Assembly: GCF_020379485.1 (NCBI RefSeq)
Contig: NC_063442.1
Span: forward strand, 17,680,732 to 17,744,731
DNA: 64,000 bases
Direction: 5' to 3'
Origin: Brassica napus
Taxonomy: Eukaryota > Streptophyta > Magnoliopsida > Brassicales > Brassicaceae
Shown: in pieces, positions 33,198 through 44,222 of the stretch
How positions within the stretch are numbered: the stretch's first letter is position 1
Layout: each line of letters starts with the position of its first letter
Made by a program: the position numbers and the translations under genes
The notes under the pieces: generated by a model
Databases searched by the model: none
Seen by the model: the letters and a program-made list of their open reading frames with translations, nothing else
What the model was told of the DNA's origin: nothing

Positions 33198-33866
33198 ATG
33201 ATTCGTCCTCGTGTGGAGCTGAGCGACTTCAAACATGAGAGACGTTCAGGAAGCTACGTAAACTCGATCATCATCGTCGTCGACACAATATCTGATGAGA
33301 TTCAAGTTTCTCCAAGCGTTCGCGTAGATATAAGTCTCCCTAGTTTCTTAGGTCGTCACCGCATCCGAAGGCTCATCCAAGATCAACTCATCAACCGCCG
33401 TTGGTTATCCCCGAAGATCTCAAGGACTGCAACCAAGTTAGGGTTTAGCCGCAGAGAGGTTCTCCAAGATCAATTCGCTAGCCACCGTTGGTTGTCTGAT
33501 AAATTAGCCCCAGGGATCTCAGAGATTGCAGCAAGGTTAGGTTTTGGTTGTAACAGTTTAATTGTGACCATCACTGTCAAGATAACCCCTTCTCCATCGA
33601 AGGAAGAGGTGTTAACGAGGATGGTTCAACTAGGGAAGATAAGCAAAGAGGAGTTGAGGAGTTCTAAGATGGAAACAGAACCGTGTTCTATTTGTCTGGA
33701 TAATCTTGTCTCCGGTAAACATGGTGTCTCTACACGCATGACCTGTTCCCATGTCTTCCATGAAAAATGTCTATTGGTGTGGTTTCAACGCAAAAACACT
33801 TGCCCCTTGTGTCGGACTGTGCTGTACGATCGATTGATGATTGGGAACAAAGGGAGTAGAAATTAG
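33198..33866 (+). CDS. RING-H2 E3 ubiquitin ligase-like protein 2
   Basis: Single-exon gene of 222 aa from ATG 33198, paralogous to the gene at 29829. The C-terminal RING-H2 reads CSICLDNLVSGKHG, TCSHVFHEKCLLVW and NTCPLCRTVLYDR; the inter-cysteine loop is shorter than in paralogue 1. The N-terminal half has an internal duplication: LIQDQLINRRWLSPKIS...ATKLGF and LQDQFASHRWLSDKLAPGIS...AARLGFG, about 35-40 residues each, where paralogue 1 has one such segment. An in-frame ATG at 33102 exists, but it lies in a stretch (ATGACGACGCGCTTATATC) equivalent to the TATA region of paralogue 1 (about 29690), so I prefer 33198. The likely role is ubiquitin transfer; the substrate is unknown. Confidence 0.85.
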   Translation: MIRPRVELSDFKHERRSGSYVNSIIIVVDTISDEIQVSPSVRVDISLPSFLGRHRIRRLIQDQLINRRWLSPKISRTATKLGFSRREVLQDQFASHRWLSDKLAPGISEIAARLGFGCNSLIVTITVKITPSPSKEEVLTRMVQLGKISKEELRSSKMETEPCSICLDNLVSGKHGVSTRMTCSHVFHEKCLLVWFQRKNTCPLCRTVLYDRLMIGNKGSRN

Positions 33867-34655
33867 GGGTTCATCTATTGATTCAAAACTTGGGTGACAC
33901 GTTTTATATATTGTTATATGTTATAATTTTCGTAACTGATTTGTAATTTTTGTGCGTTTGAATCAGTTCAAGATGTTTAAATTTTGAATAACATCATTAC
34001 TTCTTATTACATAAATCTCCAGTCATTCACAATTCAATGGTTTTATGTTAACATACAATTCTTAAAGCCTTAATACAAAATAGTCTTAATCGACGCCCAA
34101 AGGAATTTGATAAGAACTTTGGTGTATATTCAAGAATAACCGCCCAACCACCCCTCTTAATCTCCACAAGCGGAGGATTAAGCCAAGTACAATCTTGTAT
34201 CTCTCTCGAGATCACAAGCCAATGACACTACCAAATGTATGCGTAACCGTATTGTAATCCTATTGGGTCCTTTTATACATAAGGCCCAAGTACATTATTT
34301 GATTAATGAAAATATCTTCTTTCTTTAACTCCAAGTAACTCCTTCATTCTTCATTATCTTCACGCCTTACTCTTCTCGCTCTCCTTGTGTATACACGTAA
34401 TGGCCTATCAGAACTCGCCTTTCTTTTTCTGTTAATCAACTTAATCACCAAAAAATTGACACCTGCATTCATACTATAGGAACTTCCACAAAGCTCTGTT
34501 GTGTGCTATGTTGTACTAATCATGTCTTTCCCCGTTCAATCTTCACCACACCATTTTACAGTGATATATATATGTAAGCCCTCGTAATACAAATGTAGAC
34601 ACTGAAACCAGGTTCTAGAGAAGTTGGAAGTGTAGCTTGCATTTGCCAAGACAAT
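33867..34655. other. RING gene 2 3' region with duplicated block
   Basis: 34470-34640 repeats the block seen at 28990-29150 downstream of the TNL (CATACTATAGGAACTTCCAC, CCCCGTTCAATCTTCACCA, GACACTGAAACCAGGT). The rest is non-coding. Confidence 0.6.
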
Positions 34656-34731
34656 CGTTCAGCTTCACAGTTCCTATTAGGCAGGCGGGTTCGCGTTCAG
34701 CTTCACAGTTCCTATTAGGCAGGCGGGTTCG
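34656..34731 (+). repeat. Perfect tandem duplication of 38 bp
   Basis: CGTTCAGCTTCACAGTTCCT...GGCGGGTTCG occurs at 34656-34693 and again at 34694-34731, with no visible difference. Confidence 0.95.
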
Positions 34732-35578
34732 GATAGTTAAGGTAATTCGGTTCGGTTAGTTCCGTAATTTAATTAAACTAACATCTCGCGAAATTGAACC
34801 GTAGAAAAATTTAGTTTGTTTCGAATCGGTATTCTGTTAATTCGGTTTTAAAAACTTCTACCGAAACAAACCAAAATTTTGGTTTCGATTATAATTCATT
34901 TAAAATTTTAAATAAAATCGGTTAAATTCGAATAATTTCATTAGCTTTAGCTGATTCAAAATTTTGCTTAATTCAGATCAAATTTTTTTTATTTTTTCGG
35001 ACCAAAATTTTTTAATAAATTTGCGAATTCAAACCGAACTTCTCACCGAACAAACCAAAGCTTTAGTTCGGTTTGGGTGGTTGGGTTAAAAATCCGAGAC
35101 CTAGTTGTTATGCAGAAGTAAACTGTTTCACTAGCCTTTGATTAGTTGATTTAACTCATTATAATTAGTGCACCAGGGTCTTTCGGGTGGAGTCCGTTCA
35201 GAATCGAACTAAGATAAGACTTGTTACCAAATGCATCTAAAAGTCCGCCAAACTCAATAAACTTGAATTTTGACAGAGTATAGCAGTTAGCACAAAATCA
35301 TCCAGCGACTATAACTGGCCGGAAAGTTTCAACCTTTATTACTTGTTAAACAGTGTAATACAAAAACAAAGGTACGAACTTGCTTGCTGCCTGCCAGAAA
35401 CATCAAAGGGCAGCTTCTCGCCGTAAAAGTATTCAACTTTATTCTGTAAAACTACAAAAACAAACACCGACAACAGGAATCTTGTTACCGGAGCATCTAA
35501 TAGTAGATGTAATCATATTATGTAAAGCCACAAGATTTTGTTCAAATATTTTCTTATAACCTCAAAAGAAGTAGTTTA
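34732..35578. other. Degenerate low-complexity (TTCGGTTCGGTT) and intergenic DNA
   Basis: 34740-35100 is built from diverged GGTTCGGTT/AACCGAA and AAATTTTGG motifs, a style found inside many Brassicaceae non-autonomous elements (compare 55660-55800 and 60700-61140). At about 35350-35410 the sequence TGCTTGCTGCCTGCCAGAAA echoes the block downstream of the TNL. No gene seen. Confidence 0.5.
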
Positions 35579-37095
35579 CTAGGCAGAGGCAACCCCTGAC
35601 TGATTCTGTTGGAACCACTCAGCAGGCCACCACGTCGGTCTAATCGCCTCCACCTTCACCTCCTCTGACCCGCTGCTTACGGACAGTGCTCTAAAGGCTT
35701 CCTCTACTCTCATCACTCCCATTCCTCGGCTACCCAAAGCCGTTGAAACCGTCCCCACTTTCTTGCCGCTTCCTGATTCAACCACCTCAGCTCCAGCTGC
35801 TATTTTCTGGTTCACCTCTGCATTAACCAACAACCGATTACAAATCTTTTGCATTCTTGACCACAAAGATTCAAAGAAAGTTTTTGACCTTTCCCATTGC
35901 TATCAATGAATCGTAAAGGGACTAGGCGTTTGCGGATGACCCCACGGTGGTGAGTACGAGCTATAAGCTCTTGTCCAACATAGCAGCCTTTGTCAAAGCT
36001 TATCGCATTAAGACCAACGAAGTTATACTCAAGCGGAATCGCTTCACCTGTAGGTTGCACAACATATAATAAAGAAGAGGGCATCAATGAGCTAAAAAGA
36101 AAAGAAGAAAGATAATACCTTTAGGTATTTCAGATGATCCTTCAGCAACTCCATGCTCTAACCTCCACAAAAGGTAATTGCTTTCATCTGTTTCTTTATC
36201 CGCCTCAACCAAAGGCGCTGCAAAACAAAGTAAGTACCATCAGTATTCAAAGCTCTAGAACTAAAGCTTTGATTCGATCAAGAACCTTACGCGTTGCATC
36301 AGAAGGAAAGATGCTTCTGTAACCGAGACAGTCCAGCCTTGGATCCTCGTACCATTGCCACCCATACTTATTACCACTAGCTGTAGATTCACCAGCACGA
36401 TCAACACCACCTCCCCAACCAACAGACGAAGATCCAGAAAGGTTTCTACCGTAACGCTGCCAACACGAGAACTCTTCTGCAACGTTTTCAATATCAACTT
36501 TGGACCTCAAACGATATCTATCAAACATTCCACAAACACTACACGTCAGAGCTAAACCCTTAACAAGAAAAAGGTTCCTTCTTCTACAAGAATCAGCAAG
36601 GAGATTGTCTAAAAGACCTAAAAGAGATGGCAAAAAAGCTTACTTTTTTAGTGTTTCAAGCAACTCATCGAGGACAGAGACATCAACATCTGCAAACAAC
36701 TCAACAGACCCATCACGACCCGGATCCGACCCGGGTCCGGAACCGGTTCTATCGAGCTTTTCGTCGGGTCTCGTCGGGCTGTACAGGAAAAAATCGTACA
36801 GAAACCTTCCCTGGGGAGTTAACAGCGCGGCGTACATAGGCGGCGTGGAAACGGAAGGCATGTTCGGAGTAGGAACCGTGGAGCTTTTCTCGCCGGCGGA
36901 TTCACCGAACCTCCGTACATCGTTGGTCAACAATCCCTGGAGAAATTTAACCGTATCCGGTCCGCTAAACCGGACGACGGATCGGGATTTGAGCTTAGAT
37001 GCCATCGGACCGGCATCTTCGAGACCGCTGTGTATGTTCCGGCGGTAAATGCCGTTTGAATTGGAGATTTGACGGCGGAGACTGAATCGGAGCAT
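35579..37095 (-). CDS. IBA57: IBA57 / YgfZ-like folate-binding iron-sulfur assembly protein
   Basis: Five exons on the minus strand: 36644-37095, 36291-36517, 36119-36217, 35889-36047 and 35579-35817, all with GT-AG borders and compatible phases, giving 391 aa. The N-terminus ([20 protein letters not shown]) looks like a mitochondrial presequence. The GcvT-like fold is shown by [20 protein letters not shown] and [10 protein letters not shown] in exon 1, and the family signature KGCYVGQE lies in exon 4 ([19 protein letters not shown]), with the conserved cysteine. IBA57 proteins act in maturation of mitochondrial 4Fe-4S enzymes (family knowledge). The gene is divergent from SEC1, with 2.4 kb between the two starts, and appears intact. 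The symbol rests on the signature motif and on recalled synteny with At4g12130. Confidence 0.93.
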
Positions 37096-37183
37096 TGTAA
37101 TTGTGTGAAGGCTTTGTGCGTATTGTTTCTTCTTCTCTGCGGTTTAACGATTGCTTTGGAGGAAGAAGGCTCTAAGACAAAGC

Positions 37184-37232
37184 CACGTGAATGACACGTG
37201 CGTTGAGCTTGACCTCTGCTTTTTGACACGTG
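37184..37232. promoter_or_regulatory. Cluster of three palindromic G-boxes (CACGTG)
   Basis: CACGTG occurs at 37184-37189, 37195-37200 and 37227-37232, that is 89 to 137 bp upstream of the IBA57-like ATG. Two have the ABRE-like context ACACGTG. Start-to-start spacings are 11 and 32 bp, close to one and three helical turns. G-boxes bind bZIP and bHLH factors (established); a role in IBA57 control is inference. Confidence 0.75.
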
Positions 37233-37299
37233 TTGCCTAGGAAGTGTTCGGTCAGCATTTCTTTTGCCTCATTTGACGTTTGCGTTTAGACCAATTCCA

Positions 37300-38060
37300 G
37301 TAGATCTTCATTTTATTTTTTTTTTAAAAAGATAATAACTTTATTACTACTAAATTAAGTTTTTCTCTAATATGTGTATTTTAATAAATAAATATAATTT
37401 TCTAAAAGAATATAAAGAAAATACTCTTTTGCATCTATATTGTAAAAAAAACAAGTATTTATGTATATTCTTTCCACAAAAATAGCATTTATCGATTATA
37501 TAGATATATATCTGAGAAACACTCAATTTTATTCTTATATTTTTAGGAAAACTATAAAGATAAGTTAGACAAAATCTTACAAATTAACATTTGAGTTTTG
37601 TTTTTTCTGTTAACAAATTTCATTCGTTAAAAATTTAAGTGTTAAATTAACTAAAAGGCGACCAAAATTTTGGCTGATTTATATGATAAAAATAATAGTC
37701 ATATATTCATTTGGAAAGAAAATCGGCATAAACTTTAGAGATACAAAAATATGAACTAAACTAAAAATCTCAAAACATTCTTGAAAATTATAAAGATGGT
37801 CAAATTCTTGAACATTTAGTTTAGTTTTGTTTAAAGTAATTAAGATTGTGAATATATTCATTTTTGAATGACTGTTAAATGATTCAAGACAAAAAAAAAA
37901 ACACTTTTGTACAATATATGTGTCATGTTTTAAGAAATCTAAATTTTTGAAACTACTAAAGAAAAAAAAACTTTCATCTAGTAGCAAACCTCAGTCCCAT
38001 AATTTTACTATATCGTCCATTGTCATGTCTTGGTAGTGAGTCGATGCGGTCTCGTACCAG
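37300..38060. other. AT-rich intergenic
   Basis: No gene or bounded element recognised. Confidence 0.5.
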
Positions 38061-38300
38061 TTTTTGCCATGTCTCCTATTGTTCCTCTCTCACCATAACG
38101 AGTATACCACAATAGAAATAACCTTTCAGGTTGTGGTATACTCTTTATGGAGAGAGAGGTCTAGTGCTCATTACTTTATTTGCAGTAGAGAACCAACGAG
38201 GAGTTTGGATTCTAAAGTAATGGATCAGGTCAAACGTATTAACGTATTGTATGTAGCTTCCGAAGAAAAGACTTTGTTGACACGTCGTTTCTGAGTTCTA
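38061..38300 (+). mobile_element. LINE 3' fragment
   Basis: Encodes EITFQVVVYSLWRERSSAHY and KVMDQVKRINVL, the region just after the LINE zinc-binding domain (compare FQTTVYMIWRERNDKKY at 38660-38720). It is a separate small fragment, in the same order and orientation as the next one. Confidence 0.65.
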
Positions 38301-38339
38301 CAAGTGTATATCTTTTATTGCGCAGCCAAATTATATCCT

Positions 38340-38870
38340 TTTACCATAAACTAAACTATTGATGGGTCAAGTTCACATCATGGAGTACATCACTTTGCTT
38401 TTATAATCTGGCTGGCAGTGAAGAACAGACTCTCCACAGGTGATCGAATGCGAACTTGGGGTCAAGATCAAAACTGTCTGTTCTGTGGGGAGCCAAACGA
38501 GACAAGAAATCATTTGTTTTTCGCTTGCCCCTACACGTATACTATTTAGATTGAAATGGTTGGTACCTTGCTAGGAAGACCTCTTGATCCTGACTGGGAA
38601 ATAAATCTCCAACACCTCATAACGCATAGACTGGATTACCTAAGCTACATTCTTCTGAAACTGGCGTTTCAAACAACTGTCTATATGATCTGGAGGGAGC
38701 GTAATGACAAGAAATATCTAAAGAAACCTCGACAGCTTAACCAACTGGCCAAGCTCATCAACAAAACTGTGCGGAATCGGATCACGACAACAGGTTATGC
38801 AAAGAAGCCTCGCCTTAGAGGTTTTATCCAACTCTGGTTTCGAGCTCATACATAGTTAAATTTTAAGTTT
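38340..38870 (+). mobile_element. LINE fragment: zinc-binding domain and C-terminus
   Basis: Reads FAFIIWLAVKNRLSTGDRMR, CLFCGEPNETRNHLFFACPY, an in-frame stop near 38550, then GRPLDPDWEINLQHLI and LAFQTTVYMIWRERNDKKYL to a stop at about 38853. No RNase H domain follows, which distinguishes this LINE type from the one at 31.2-33.0 kb. Confidence 0.8.
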
Positions 38871-39465
38871 TTGACATCAAAGTTCTACTACAAACTTACC
38901 ACATAAACGTAACGTATTTTATCACATAACTTTTATTGCAAATTACATCAAATTACAATACATACTGCGATTCAAATTGAATATTACCTCCGGTAGGAGC
39001 CTTTGCCTCCGTCCCTGCTTGTCCCGATCATAGTGGGATGTTATTGAAAGGTTATTTAGATGGTGGGCTTATTTAGAAAGTGCTGATTATATTGAGGGTT
39101 ACTTTCACAAATAAAACTTCTTTTAATAAAATAACCATTCTTGAGTCCCAAAGTTTGACTTTCACACACGTTCTCTGAGAAAAATCGTTCAGAGTTTGAA
39201 AAATCGTGGGCTCGCTCTCGGAGCCGGAGCCGACCCGGAAAGTCTAGAAGAAGCGCCAAGTTTCCTTCTTTTTTACTTTTCTCTTCATCACCAAGTAAAC
39301 CCTAGATTCTCCCCCCTTTCTCTTCGATCCAGAAGATCTTCAAAAATCAAACACTATCTTCTCCTCATCTTTCCAGAATCTGTTTCGGAGTCTCTTACCT
39401 TCGAGTCAACCGTAATTTTCTTATTTTCCGTCGATCAAAATCTTTTTTTTTTTTAAGCATACGCC

Positions 39466-42400
39466 ATGTCTTTCTCGGATTCTGGATCCTACTCAAATGG
39501 CGGAGATCACAAGAGTTTCAGGCAAATCACCCGCGAGAGTGAGCTTCTTTCTCTTACCAATCCTGTGTTTCAATCTGGAAGCTTCTAGTGTTTGGGTTTT
39601 AGGGTTTATCGATTTCGAATTAGATGTTTGTTTTTAGGATGCTTTGTTAACCTTAAATCAAGACAACAAGTCGTGTGTCATATTTTGATTTCAGGATTAC
39701 TGTATGAAATGCTTATGCCAGAGAAAAATGGGACCCCCATGAAGGTGATTTCTACACAAAATTGCTTGAAACTTTCTTTACCTTCTATGGATGGGGTTTG
39801 TCAATTTTCTTCTCCTTTTATTTTATTATGAAGGTGCTTGTTCTGGACAATTTCACATTGAAGATTATATCATCTGCTGCCAAAATGTCTGAGATCTCAC
39901 AACAAGGCGTTTCTTGTTAGTATATTACCCCCCTTGTTTTAATCTTCTTGGCTTTGCTCTTTTTTTTTCATGTTTTTTTTTTTGTTTCGTTTTTTTAGTG
40001 GTTGAGCTCATAACTAGACGGAGGCAACCTATGACTTCCTTTGATGCCATATTCTTTATTCAACCGACCGAATCAAAGTAAAACCTCTTCCATCTGAGAT
40101 CAGTTTCTAGCAAATTAAATTAGATTTCCTGAAGGTTTTTCTTTGTTTTTTTTCAGTGTCAATGCGTTTTTGTCTGATATGACTGGAAAATCACCGCTTT
40201 ACAAAAAGTATGTGACCAAGTCTTTCAGTTATACCTATGGACTCTCTCGTCTGAAATGATTTTAACTGTTTTTTTTTTTCTTTTTAATGTTGCTTTAGGG
40301 CTTTCGTTTTCTTTAGCTCTCCTGTTTCGAGAAGCTTGGTTACTCTCATCAGGAAGGACATGAGAGCGATGAAACGAATTAGCGCATTGAAAGAGGTCGA
40401 CTTTATATGCCACCTTTGTTCTCACTTTCCTTAATAGTCACGTACAATCTCACAAGATTGTGTAAATTTGATTTTCATTATATGCAGATGAACTTGGAGT
40501 ACATTAGCATGGACATTCAGGTATATCTTCAGTGTTTATAATCTTGATTTGGTTTCTTCTCTTGAGCCCAAACTTACACACAGCTTATAACTGACTTGTC
40601 TACAGGACAATGAATGTGTTTTAACTACATTTCTATGTATTGTCTTTTCAGGGGTTCGTTACGAATAACGAAAACGCTCTGGAAGATCTTTACAGCGACG
40701 AGGAGAACCATCAGAGAGCAGATGAATGCTTGAATGTGGTAGCTAAACGCATTGCTACAGTTTTGGCTTCGCTAAAGGTACGTACGAGGCACAAATCAAA
40801 ACCTTCTTTGTTTGATTTAGGATGAATTTACTAAGACAGTCTTATCTTTAAACTCGTCTGGTATACAGGAATACCCCTTTGTGCGCTACCGTGGAGCCAA
40901 AGCTCTTGATGCCTCAACAATGACAACTTACCGAGAGTTGATTCCTACAAAGCTTGCTGCTGGTGTATGGAACTGTCTGGCAAGATACAAACAGACAATC
41001 GAAGATTTTCCTCAGACTGAAACATGTGAACTACTTATCCTGGATCGATCCATAGACCAGGTCTGGATCTTCACTGAGACAATTATTTTTTCAGTTTTTA
41101 CTTGAAATGTTGTTGTTATTCCTTTTTTTTTGTTTCTTAGATCGCACCTCTCATTCATGAGTGGACATATGATGCAATGTGCCATGATTTGCTTAAGATG
41201 GAAGGAAATAAATATACATACGAGGTGACATTTTGATTTTGCGTTCAGATCTTATAAAATTTTGTTGGAGCTCATCACTACAGGATATGGTAATTTTGTC
41301 TTTTATTTCTTAGTGTATAGGTTCCGAGTAACAGTGGTGGTGATCCTGAAATGAGAGAGGTTATTTTAGATGAAGAAGATCCCATTTGGGTGGAGCTTCG
41401 TGATGTTCATATTGCAGATGTAATTCCTGTGTTTAAAATGGCGCATGGCGCACCAAGGCGAGACGTGCCGAGCCTTGCGCCTCGCGCCATGGCGCAATAT
41501 GGCGCTCGCCTTGAAGAACATTTTGTTTTGTATTGGAGAAGAAACTTAGAGAACACTTATGCAATGATTGATATACTAAATTTAAATAAGATGCAAGCTT
41601 TATTATACTAGAGAGTTCTAACCTTAAGCAAAAAACCTTGAGATCTATGTTTATGTTTTACGTAACTTCTCTTTTATAAAGCTTTAAGTTTCCCCGGTTA
41701 AGTTTTTTTAAAGTCTAAGGTTTAATTTTTTTTTTTTTTTGAGCAAAAAAGTCTAAGGTTTAATTATTAATTAAGGCTTATATGGTTTACATACGGTTTA
41801 CATTAATCTCGCCTTACGCTTGCCTTTGCCATGCTCGCCTTCTCGACAAGGCACCCATGGCGCGCGCCTTAGGGAACCCACCCTCGCCTAGGTGGTACAT
41901 GGCGACAGAGCCATCGCCTGAGTGCGCCTTGCGCCATGGCGCAAAAGGCGAGCGCCATTTTAAACACAGTGTAATTCTCTTGCTATATTATCATTCCTCC
42001 TCTTTCTCAGACTTTTATGTTTCACATGTGGGTAATGTCATTTATTTGGATTTGTTTGGGAGTAATCTCTTCTTGTTTTTTGTTCAGGCAAGTGAAAGAT
42101 TGCATGAGAAGATGACAAACTTCGTGTCGAAGAACAAAGCCGCGCAATTGAAACACAGTTCAAAGTAGTTACCGGTTTGACTTTTTTTTTATCGATTCAA
42201 GTGATCCACTAGAACTATTCTGATTAATTTATTGGCTTCTTGTATCCAGAGACTCTGGTGACATTTCAACAAAAGATTTGAAGAAGGTGGTTAACGCTTT
42301 GCCACAGTACAGTGAGCAAATTGACAAGCTCTCACTTCATGTAGAGGTCAGTTTTAAGCTTATAATATAAACCATTGAAGAAAGTATGATTAAATATCTT

Positions 42401-43899
42401 TATCTTGCAAGTTGATTAGCTTAACGTGACAAGGTTAATGTCACTGCAGATTGCTAGAACAATTAACAGAACAATAATGGAGCAAGGTCTAAGAGAACTC
42501 GGGAAGCTAGAGCAGGACCTTGTTTTTGGGGATGCTGGAAGAAAAGACGTTATCAAATTCTTGAGCACCAACAATGTAAACTTCCCTGTTTTTTTTTTTT
42601 TTTCGTTTTTAGTTTCAGACATCAGAAGATGTTGTGCTGAAAATGTTCAACATTTCCAGGTTATAAACCAAGAAAGCAAGCTACGGTTAATGATGATTCT
42701 TGCCGCAATCTACCCCAAGAAGTTTGAAGGTGAAAAGGGACGAAAGATGATGGAGGTATAAAACACTATTGATCCCTCAAAAGGCTTTGATTGGAAGCTA
42801 AGGATGATTGATTATGATTTTTGAGCTTTTCTACATGTTTGATTAAATCCTTCAGCTAGCAAAATTGTCGGGGGATGATGTAGTTGCTGTGAACAATTTG
42901 AGATTACTTGGACCAGTACATACAGAATCTAAAAGGAGCACAACAGGATCTTTTTCTCTCAAGTTTGATGTCCTTAAGGTACGTATTCTTCCTCATTCTT
43001 GTCTTCTTATTACAGTTTCTTAAGACCTGAGATCTTACCTGAAAATCTAATAACTGGAAATCTTCTGATCCATGTGAATCAGAAGAAGCGAGCAGCTCGT
43101 AAAGACCGGGTTGGTGAAACTCAAACATGGCAACTGTCTCGTTTTTTTCCAATCGTAGAGGTTCTAAATTTCATCTTTCTTTCACCTTCAGCAGTGTTTT
43201 GTTCAGACAGATACTGGTAACATGTTTGGTTTCTTTCTCTTTTTTATTCAGGAACTTGTTGAGAAACTTAACAAAGGTCATTTGCCAAAGCAAGACTATC
43301 CTTGTATGAATGAACCAAAACCAACCTTTAATTCAGCCTCTCAGTCTCCATCAGGGAGTCCAGTATTGCCTCATTCAAGACGGACGCCAACTTGGGCAAG
43401 ACGCCATCTCTCTGACGATGGATATTTCAGGTAAGATGTTATTTTGATGATAATGGTGAAATCAAACATTGACTTTATTCGCCTTCTCTATGTGTGTTTC
43501 AGTGACTCATTTCTAGGACGAACATCTAGCGGATTCAAGAAAAAGGGGCAGAGGATTTTCGTCTTCATAGTTGGAGGAGCAACGAGATCTGAGGTACTGT
43601 GAATTATTATGGACTGAGGATTCGTCAATTGGTAACCAAATGGGTTAATTAGTGATACATTTGTTACAGTTAAGGGTTTGCCACAAACTTACGGAGAAGC
43701 TTGACAGAGAAGTTATCTTAGGCTCCTCCAGCTTCCTTGATCCCCAAACTTTCCTTACTGTATGAACTCTTTCGTACGCCCAGAAGCTTTCTTTGCGTCT
43801 CTGTTTCACTAATGATTAACAATGTGTTTATGGTGTATGCAGAAAATGAAACAAATTAATGAAGAAGAGGAGATTTCACTGGATGATATTGACATCTAA
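39466..43899 (+). CDS. SEC1B: SEC1-type Sec1/Munc18 syntaxin-binding protein, 21 exons
   Basis: Exons: 39466-39538, 39695-39744, 39834-39915, 39999-40077, 40157-40207, 40299-40395, 40488-40520, 40652-40777, 40869-41060, 41141-41224, 41321-41419, 42088-42164, 42250-42346, 42450-42575, 42660-42755, 42856-42978, 43083-43160, 43252-43430, 43503-43593, 43670-43759, 43843-43899. All have GT-AG borders and phases join to 659 aa. Diagnostic SM-family stretches: [97 protein letters not shown] proteins bind syntaxins and drive SNARE-mediated membrane fusion, and plant relatives include KEULE. Intron 11 is 668 bp because of a MITE; the other introns are about 50-160 bp. The assignment to SEC1B rather than SEC1A rests on the IBA57 neighbour. 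Confidence 0.95.
41427..41969. mobile_element. MITE in SEC1 intron 11, 8-bp target duplication
   Basis: Perfect inverted ends CTGTGTTTAAAATGGCGC and GCGCCATTTTAAACACAG bound 543 bp, flanked by the 8-bp direct repeat TGTAATTC (41419-41426 and 41970-41977). An 8-bp duplication suggests the hAT superfamily. The two arms are GC-rich (many GGCGC and GCGCC), the centre AT-rich. The left duplication contains the last exon base and the intron donor, so the element starts 7 nt into the intron and an identical GTAATTC lies at its far end. Confidence 0.95.
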
Positions 43900-44149
43900 T
43901 CGCTTGATTTTGTTTTGGAGAGGTTTCTCTGTCCATCTAGACAACTTATTGTGGGTATTGATTTGTGCTTTTGGAAATAAAAAACTGTGACATGATGATA
44001 TATGTCTTCCCTATGTAAATAAAGTAATAAACACATTTTGTTTGATTCATTGGTTTCACTACCAACAAAAGAAATTGGTTGATTATTTGTTTTTTTTTTT
44101 AAATTCTGTCCGTCAAAAAATAAAGAAAAAGCAAAACAAAAACTAAATT
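43900..44149. other. SEC1 3' region
   Basis: Non-coding; contains AATAAAG (about 44020) as a possible polyadenylation signal. Confidence 0.5.
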
Positions 44150-44222
44150 CGCCCACCGTGGGACTCGAACCCACGACCACAAGGTTAAGAGCCTTGCGCT
44201 CTACCAACTGAGCTAGACGGGC
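44150..44222 (-). tRNA. trnK-CUU: tRNA-Lys (anticodon CTT)
   Basis: The 73-nt minus-strand sequence folds as a full cloverleaf: acceptor GCCCGTC paired with GGTGGGC plus a G discriminator; D arm AGCTCAGTTGGTAGAGC; anticodon loop CTCTTAA with anticodon CTT; T arm GTGGGTTCGAGTCCCAC. The A and B box promoter elements are intact. No CCA is encoded, as is normal in nuclear genes, and there is no intron. It lies between SEC1 and the interrupted gene. Confidence 0.97.
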
